Shown piece after piece: positions 5,623 through 9,953 of a stretch of 9,953 bases of DNA. The stretch covers positions 1 to 9,953 of the forward strand of contig JAQSWE010000069.1 in assembly GCA_029266795.1 (NCBI GenBank), read 5' to 3'. The stretch's first letter is position 1. Each line of letters starts with the position of its first letter. The notes under the pieces were generated by a model that saw nothing but the letters and a program-made list of their open reading frames with translations, searched no databases and had not been told where the DNA came from. The translations under genes and the position numbers were made by a program. Source of the stretch: Alphaproteobacteria bacterium (GTDB lineage Bacteria > Pseudomonadota > Alphaproteobacteria > Micavibrionales > UBA2020).

Positions 5623-6474
5623 ATGTTCAACAAAATCAACGCAGCGAAGGCCATGTCTTTTAAAAGTAAATTCAGCAATTTGGGCCAGCCCAAACGCATC
5701 TGGACGGTTTCGGCCATCCATGGTGCCGTCAGCCAGCTGCAAGCGATTCACAAAACGATTTACGAGAAGTTCGAGCCCGGCGACCGGCTGGTCTATACAG
5801 GCAATTATCTGGGCGGCGCAAAGGGTGATGCGGTTGCGACCATGAACGACTTGCTCTATTTCCGCCGCAGCCTAATGGCGAAAGAGGGCGTGCAGGCGGA
5901 CGACATTGTTTACCTGCGCGGTCAGCAGGAAGAAGTCTGGAGCAAGATCCTGCAACTGCAATTCGCGCCCAACGCGTCGCAGGTTGTGGAATGGATGGCC
6001 GAGCACAATGCGGGGCTCGAGAGCATGCTGTCAGGCTACGGCTCATCGCTCGAAGAACTGCGCCGCACCGCGCGCGAAGGCACGATGAGCCTCACGCGCT
6101 GGTCGAACGGCCTGAAGCAGAAAATACGCGACATGCCGGGGCACGAGCAGTTTTTCTCCATCCTGCGCCGCGCCGCATTTACCGAGCATAACGGCAGCAA
6201 CGACAACAATATCCTGTTCGTCCATGCGGGCATTAACCCCGCCCGCCCCTTCACCGATCAGGGCGACGAATTCTGGTGGGCGTCCAAAAACTTCAACGGC
6301 ATGGCACCTTACGCGCCCTTCAAGGCCGTCGTGCGGGGCCATGACCCCGACCATAACGGCGTCCATGTCGGCAAAGCCTCGATCAGCCTCGATGGCGGCT
6401 GCGGCTATGGCGGTAAACTTGTCTGTGCCCAGATGTCGTCCGCTGGTGACATTATCGAGATGTTTGCAGCCTGA
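5623..6474 (+). CDS. PPP-family (calcineurin-like) phosphoesterase homologue with degraded metal-binding motifs
   Basis: The order of motifs is that of PPP serine/threonine phosphatases. VSAIHGAVSQLQAI (29-42) stands for the GDxHG motif, GDRLVYTGNYLGG (53-65) for GDxxDRG, VYLRGQQEEVW (96-106) for LRGNHE, then ILFVHAG (197-203), VVRGHD (236-241) and SLDGGCGYGGKL (255-266) near the end. Several ligands are changed: Asp of motif 1 is Ala31, the first Asp of motif 2 is Asn61 and its DR is Gly64-Gly65, and the Asn-His of motif 3 is Gln101-Gln102. His33, His201 and His240 remain. A normal two-metal site seems unlikely, so it may be a pseudoenzyme or a divergent enzyme. The ATG at 5623 is weakly supported by GGAA upstream; GTG 5608 or ATG 5653 (after CGAAGG) are alternatives. 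The frame is open back to 5134, but that part lies antisense in the ankyrin gene. Confidence 0.78.
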   Translation: MFNKINAAKAMSFKSKFSNLGQPKRIWTVSAIHGAVSQLQAIHKTIYEKFEPGDRLVYTGNYLGGAKGDAVATMNDLLYFRRSLMAKEGVQADDIVYLRGQQEEVWSKILQLQFAPNASQVVEWMAEHNAGLESMLSGYGSSLEELRRTAREGTMSLTRWSNGLKQKIRDMPGHEQFFSILRRAAFTEHNGSNDNNILFVHAGINPARPFTDQGDEFWWASKNFNGMAPYAPFKAVVRGHDPDHNGVHVGKASISLDGGCGYGGKLVCAQMSSAGDIIEMFAA

Positions 6475-6842
6475 ATGTGACAGGGAAATAAGTGCCCTGT
6501 AACCTGTAACCTTTTGCGCAGGATTTCCGAATATTTTTCGTGGACTCTATTGTCTGCCAGACGTTGGCGGACTAGGAGCAAGCGCGCTGATTTGGCAACT
6601 TATGGAACATTATCAGCGGCAAAACGAAACAATGCTGCGCCGCAACGTATATCCTGTAATTCCCAATTGTTTCAAGGTATTAAATGGCACGGAGATTGCA
6701 GGTTTGTTAACCAAGTTCGGATAATATAAGGATGGGTGATCCGGTTGAGGCCGGCCAGCGTACAAAGCATACAAAAGTAACGAATAGTCGCTAACATCAC
6801 CCAGCCACCACATAACGGGTATAGAAAGAAAGAAGGGCTACA
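6475..6842 (+). other. 368-bp intergenic region upstream of rpoH
   Basis: No convincing gene lies here. At 6480-6500, ACAGGG and CCCTGT can form a 6-bp stem with a 9-nt loop just after the PPP-like stop; it lacks a T-run, so it is at best a weak terminator. A possible rpoH promoter lies at 6696-6725. The last 110 bp look like an rpoH leader, with TGGGTGAT (6733-6740) complementary to ATCACCCA (6796-6803) and a CCGG-N6-CCGG stem inside. A 40-codon ATG frame (6602-6724) and a 71-codon TTG frame (6514-6729) exist but cover the putative promoter and show no family signal. Confidence 0.6.
6696..6725 (+). promoter_or_regulatory. tentative rpoH promoter
   Basis: TTGCAG (6696-6701) and GATAAT (6720-6725) are separated by 18 bp. 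The start would be near 6733, giving a leader of about 110 nt that begins right at the inverted repeat described for this region. Other -10-like sequences are nearby because the stretch is AT-rich, so the exact assignment is uncertain. I do not see a clear heat-shock (CTTGAA-type) promoter. Confidence 0.4.
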
Positions 6843-7742
6843 ATGGCTCACCTTGACGATCCCACGACGCAACAAGCGAACCTCCGCTACATCCGCCAGG
6901 CGATGGATGAGCCGATGCTGGAACGCGAGCACGAGTTGAATCTCGCGCGCCTGTGGAAAGACAAGAAGGACGAAAAAGCGCTGCACGAGTTGATCCGCTC
7001 CTACACGCGCCTCGTCGTCGCGATCGCGGCCAAGTTTAAAAACTATGGCCTGCCGATGGGCGACCTGATTCAGGAAGGCAATATCGGCCTGATGGAAGCA
7101 GCCGCGCGCTTTGAACCCGCGCTGGAAAATCGCTTTTCGACTTATGCAACGTGGTGGATCCGCGCGCAGATTCAGGACTATGTGCTGCGCAACTGGTCCA
7201 TCGTGCGTACCGGCACGACGGCGTCGCAAAAATCGCTGTTCTTCAACCTGCGCCGTCTGCGCGCGAAGATCCGTGGCCAGTCGGCACGTGACTTCCTTGA
7301 TGACGAAGCCGTTGGCGCGATTGCCAAGGAACTCGGCGTCGATAAAAAAGAAGTCCTCGAAATGGAAGCTCGCATGAATGGCGGCGACCAGTCCCTGAAC
7401 GCCCCGATCGGCGAAGAAGGTGACAACGAGTGGCAGGACTTGCTGGCCGACAAGACCTCGAATCCCGAGGAAGTCGTGATGGGGATGAAGGACAACGCGA
7501 CCCGCTCAACCTGGCTGAATCAAGCCTTGGGCGAGCTGTCCGACCGTGAACGCACGATCATCGAGGAACGCCGCATGAATGACGATGTTGTGACCCTGGA
7601 AGACTTAGGGAAACAGCTCGGTATCTCCAAGGAGCGTGTCCGCCAGCTTGAGCAGCGGGCTATGGAGAAGCTGAAATCGTCAATTCTCATAAAAGTGCAG
7701 GGCGCCGGCCTCGATGCCCAGTCCCTGTTCGAAACGGCTTAA
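6843..7742 (+). CDS. rpoH: RNA polymerase heat-shock sigma factor RpoH (sigma-32)
   Basis: This is a 299-residue group 3-like sigma-70 family factor of the RpoH type, directing RNA polymerase to heat-shock promoters. Region 2.2 is GDLIQEGNIGLMEAAARFEP (73-92). Regions 2.3-2.4 run FSTYATWWIRAQIQDYVLRN (98-117) into WSIVRTGTT. The diagnostic RpoH box follows as QKSLFFNLRRLR (129-140). Region 3 carries the DQSLNAPIG segment (182-190), and region 4.2 is the helix-turn-helix EDLGKQLGISKERVRQLEQR (253-272). Length is typical of alphaproteobacterial RpoH (about 290-300). The ATG is preceded by AAGGG (6833-6837) at 5 nt spacing within a purine-rich tract. The leader upstream may be structured. It stands alone, with 77 bp to the next gene and no clear terminator. 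Many alphaproteobacteria have two rpoH copies; whether this is the only one cannot be told. Confidence 0.96.
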   Translation: MAHLDDPTTQQANLRYIRQAMDEPMLEREHELNLARLWKDKKDEKALHELIRSYTRLVVAIAAKFKNYGLPMGDLIQEGNIGLMEAAARFEPALENRFSTYATWWIRAQIQDYVLRNWSIVRTGTTASQKSLFFNLRRLRAKIRGQSARDFLDDEAVGAIAKELGVDKKEVLEMEARMNGGDQSLNAPIGEEGDNEWQDLLADKTSNPEEVVMGMKDNATRSTWLNQALGELSDRERTIIEERRMNDDVVTLEDLGKQLGISKERVRQLEQRAMEKLKSSILIKVQGAGLDAQSLFETA

Positions 7743-7819
7743 CTCACGCTTCCCGACGGCTTAACGAAATACTGGCGGCGATATTGTCTTTCATTGCGTC
7801 TTCGTGATAAATTCAGGTC

Positions 7820-8743
7820 ATGAAAAAACGCATCCTGACAGGCTTTATCGCCGCCATTTTCGTGCTCTCCCTCGCCTCCGCCGTGCGCATTGCATCGGCA
7901 CAGGAAGAACTTGGCGACGGTGCCAAGACGGGGGAAGAAGCTGCGGCCGACACCAACCCCTTTATTCGCAAAAAGGTCTATGTGCCGGTCACGACCGCGC
8001 CTACCGACCTCAACCTCGTGGCCGTCGGCACGATCAAGGAAATCATCAAGACCACGCTCATCCGTTTCGAGGACGGCAAGGTCTATTCCCTCATCAACGT
8101 GCGCATCCCCGTCGTCTATGACGGCAAGGCGCTTGAATACATGAAGGAAGCATTCATCGGCAAGAAGGTGGGGGTTTATCAGCGCGACTTTCCGGGCGTC
8201 ATGCTCAATGACCGCTACGGCAATATCGCGGGCCATATCGTCACGGAAGAAAATATCTGGATTCAGGCGGACCTCGTGCTCAAGGGGCTTGCATGGGTCG
8301 ATAGCACACCCCGCAACCGCGACCTCGTGCGCAAGATGTACCAGTATGAAACGATCGCCCGCAACAGCCGCAAGGGCTTCTGGGCCGCGCCCTCCTTCGC
8401 GGTGCGCAATGCCAACACAGTCCTCGATAAAAGCATAAACTCCTTCCAGGTGGTCGAGGACATCGTGAAGAACGCCAAAGTCGTCAAGAACATGTTCTAT
8501 TTCAACTATGGCGACAATCCGGCGACCGACTTTACCTTCATCATGGACCAGACGCTCGGCAACTCGTTCCTTGACGACCAGAACTATGCCTTCAGCCCGT
8601 GGCGCTGGGCCAACCACCGCCTGCGCGTGCGCGGCTGGGTCAAGGACAATAGCGGCCCGATGATCGAGATCACGCATCCCGAACAGATCGAGTTCGTGGG
8701 CGTCGAGAAAGACATGCACTATACACCGCCGAAGAAAAAATGA
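7820..8743 (+). CDS. exported thermonuclease (SNase)-like protein, probably non-catalytic
   Basis: The first 27 residues are a signal peptide (MKKR, hydrophobic core, cleavage after ASA), so the 307-residue product is exported to the periplasm or beyond. Residues 66-190 resemble an SNase/OB fold. The second half is clear: MLNDRYGNIAGHIVTEENIW (128-147), then LVLKGLAWVD (152-161) and YETIARNSRKGFWA (176-189), the usual E..AR..RKG.W end of the domain. The first half lacks the DGDT motif and the RL.GIDAPE motif, which reads VRIPVV here, so the catalytic Asp and Arg residues of staphylococcal nuclease are not recognisable. A second conserved-looking part (205-295) includes FNYGDNPATDFTF and RVRGWVKDNSGPMIEITHPE, a C-terminal module also seen in alphaproteobacterial thermonuclease-like proteins. 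CAGG precedes the ATG. The stop overlaps pip as ATGA, so the two are co-translated. Confidence 0.76.
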   Translation: MKKRILTGFIAAIFVLSLASAVRIASAQEELGDGAKTGEEAAADTNPFIRKKVYVPVTTAPTDLNLVAVGTIKEIIKTTLIRFEDGKVYSLINVRIPVVYDGKALEYMKEAFIGKKVGVYQRDFPGVMLNDRYGNIAGHIVTEENIWIQADLVLKGLAWVDSTPRNRDLVRKMYQYETIARNSRKGFWAAPSFAVRNANTVLDKSINSFQVVEDIVKNAKVVKNMFYFNYGDNPATDFTFIMDQTLGNSFLDDQNYAFSPWRWANHRLRVRGWVKDNSGPMIEITHPEQIEFVGVEKDMHYTPPKKK

Positions 8744-9708
8744 CCGTGCTTCAGCCGCAAACCGCCCCCTACCCGCCGCTGATGCCTTTCGACGCCGGGT
8801 TCATCAAGGTCGATGACATACATACGGTCTATTACGAGCAGTCCGGAAATCCGGCCGGCGCGCCCGTCGTGTTCCTGCATGGCGGACCGGGCGCGGGTTC
8901 CAGCCCGAAACACCGCCAGTTCTTCGACCCCGCGCATTACCGCATCATCATTTTCGACCAGCGCGGATCGGGGCAGTCGACACCCGCGGGCGAGCTGCGC
9001 AACAACACGACCGAGCTCCTGATTCAAGACATCGAGATGCTGCGTGAAAAATTCGGCTTCCTGAAATGGCATGTGTTCGGCGGGTCTTGGGGGTCGACGC
9101 TGGCGCTCGCCTATGCCATCGCGCATCCGAACCGCGTGGCGTCACTTTCCTTGCGCGGCATCTTCCTGATGACGCAGCGTGAAATCGACTGGTTCCTTTA
9201 TGGCGTGCGCGCGATCTATCCCGATGCGTGGCAGCAGTTCATGAAACCGCTGAAGGAAGACGAGCGCAAGGATGTGCTTGGTAATTACTACATGCTGCTG
9301 ACGCATGAAAATTACGACACGCGCCTGAAAGCCGCGCAGCACTGGGCCGCTTTCGAAAGCTTCTGCTGCATGCTTATCCCCCGCCCCCAGATGGTGGAGG
9401 ACGCGCAAGATCCGGCCCATTCGCTGCCCATCAGCCGCATCGAGGCGCATTACTTCCTCTACAACAAGTTCAAGCCCGAAGACCATTTGCTGAGAAACAT
9501 CGACAAGATCCGTCATATCCCCGCCGTGATCGTGCAGGGGCGCTATGACGTCGTCTGCCCCATCGAAACGGCATGGGATCTGCACAAGGCATGGCCCGAA
9601 GCAGAATTCGTGCTGGTACCTGAAGCGGGCCATTCGGCCTTCGAGCCTACTATCGCATCTGCACTCGTGGCCGCGACCGACAAATTCAGAACAATCCCGC
9701 TTAAATAA
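8740..9708 (+). CDS. pip: prolyl aminopeptidase (proline iminopeptidase), alpha/beta hydrolase S33
   Basis: The enzyme removes N-terminal proline from peptides in the cytoplasm. Family motifs are complete over 322 residues, close to the usual 310-325: HGGPG (47-51) for the oxyanion hole, DQRGSGQS (73-80), the nucleophile elbow GGSWGS (114-119) with Ser116, GRYDVVCP (267-274) with catalytic Asp270, and EAGHSA (295-300) with His298. Glu206 in HWAAFE (201-206) takes the place of the WxxWE glutamate that binds the substrate amino group. No signal peptide is present. It overlaps the SNase-like gene by 4 nt and has no separate ribosome site of note. pgk follows after only 24 bp, so all three are probably one transcript. 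Assignment to family is firm; substrate preference for proline is inferred from the motifs. Confidence 0.93.
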   Translation: MTVLQPQTAPYPPLMPFDAGFIKVDDIHTVYYEQSGNPAGAPVVFLHGGPGAGSSPKHRQFFDPAHYRIIIFDQRGSGQSTPAGELRNNTTELLIQDIEMLREKFGFLKWHVFGGSWGSTLALAYAIAHPNRVASLSLRGIFLMTQREIDWFLYGVRAIYPDAWQQFMKPLKEDERKDVLGNYYMLLTHENYDTRLKAAQHWAAFESFCCMLIPRPQMVEDAQDPAHSLPISRIEAHYFLYNKFKPEDHLLRNIDKIRHIPAVIVQGRYDVVCPIETAWDLHKAWPEAEFVLVPEAGHSAFEPTIASALVAATDKFRTIPLK

Positions 9709-9732
9709 AAACAAGAAACGGAAAAGACCAAA

Positions 9733-9953
9733 ATGAAGAAGTTCCTGACCCTCGACGATCTCCATGCGCAAGGCAAGGTCGTGCTGCTGCGCGCCGACCT
9801 GAACGTGCCGATGCAGGACGGCAAGGTGACGGACGACACGCGCCTCACCCGCCTTGTCCCCACGCTGCTGGAATTGTCCGCCAAGGGTGCCAAGACGGTT
9901 ATCCTTTCGCAGTTCGGTCGCCAGAAAGGCAAGGACGCAGCATTAAGCCTGCG
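9733..9953 (+). CDS. pgk: phosphoglycerate kinase, N-terminal part (cut by window end)
   Basis: Phosphoglycerate kinase interconverts 1,3-bisphosphoglycerate and 3-phosphoglycerate in glycolysis, making ATP from ADP. The 73 complete codons present cover the start of the N-terminal domain: VVLLRADLNVPMQDGKVTDD (16-35), then TRL, with the 3-phosphoglycerate-binding Asp22, Asn24 and Arg37. LVPTLLELSAKGAKTVIL (41-58) leads into SQFGRQKG (59-66). In the usual SHxGRPKG motif the His and the Pro are both Gln here (Gln60, Gln64), while Arg63 is kept. The ATG lies 24 bp after pip, with only a weak GGAA upstream. The frame runs open to the last base, so the gene continues beyond the window. Confidence 0.95.
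   Translation, partial: MKKFLTLDDLHAQGKVVLLRADLNVPMQDGKVTDDTRLTRLVPTLLELSAKGAKTVILSQFGRQKGKDAALSL

Noticed and set aside
6480..6500. Stem ACAGGG/CCCTGT as terminator of the PPP-like gene
   Set aside because: Only 6 bp with a 9-nt loop and no following T-run; mentioned in the gap entry but not called a terminator.
6602..6724. 40-codon ORF in the rpoH upstream gap
   Set aside because: No ribosome site, no recognised family, and it overlaps the likely rpoH promoter; chance ORFs of this size are common.
6514..6729. 71-codon TTG-start ORF upstream of rpoH
   Set aside because: Rare start without a ribosome site, and a Ser/Arg-rich composition with no family signal.
7784..7811. Promoter-like TTGTCT-N16-GATAAA before the SNase-like gene
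   Set aside because: Transcription would start within a few bases of the ATG, leaving no room for the ribosome site; kept out for lack of support.
7739..8719. A 326-residue minus-strand ORF opposite the SNase-like gene
   Set aside because: It is a shadow of the plus-strand gene, which has a signal peptide and domain motifs; the minus product is His/Asp/Val-rich without any motif.

Overview
The window looks like a chromosomal segment of an alphaproteobacterium. The strongest pointers are an RpoH-type sigma-32 gene with the group's typical motifs, a CarD-family regulator, a thermonuclease-like exported protein followed by a prolyl aminopeptidase, and GC-rich coding sequence with AT-richer gaps. 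I cannot place it to genus. I see no tRNA, rRNA, insertion sequence, phage gene or CRISPR array.

Layout, left to right. (1) 150-887 (+) is a CarD-like RNA polymerase-binding regulator with an unusual basic Lys/Ala/Pro-rich N-terminal tail. It ends at a strong bidirectional terminator shared with a convergent DUF808/YedI-type inner-membrane protein (954-2099, -). (2) A 312-bp AT-rich gap carries divergent promoters. The rightward one drives a two-gene overlapping unit (2412-3223, +): a PIN-like protein and a small UPF0175-like helical protein, which resemble a toxin-antitoxin pair in reversed order. (3) A leftward cluster (3225-5532, -) holds an ankyrin-repeat protein, a PPM/leucine-carboxymethyltransferase-type SAM methyltransferase and a second ankyrin-repeat protein. 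Both ankyrin genes have near-identical TTGACA-N17-TAGNCT promoters. (4) Divergent from this cluster is a PPP-fold phosphoesterase homologue (about 5623-6474, +) whose metal-binding motifs are heavily degraded. (5) After a 368-bp gap with a possible structured leader comes rpoH (6843-7742, +). It is followed by an overlapping unit of exported SNase-like protein and pip (7820-9708, +) and then the first 73 codons of pgk, cut by the window end.

rpoH, pip and pgk are ordinary housekeeping genes and carD is a core regulator. The accessory-looking part is 2412-6474. Its most interesting aspect is that a PPP-fold pseudo-phosphatase faces a methyltransferase of the family that in eukaryotes modifies PPP phosphatases, flanked by two ankyrin-repeat proteins. 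That functional link is speculation from gene order; motif loss, promoter similarity and gene overlaps are read directly from the sequence.
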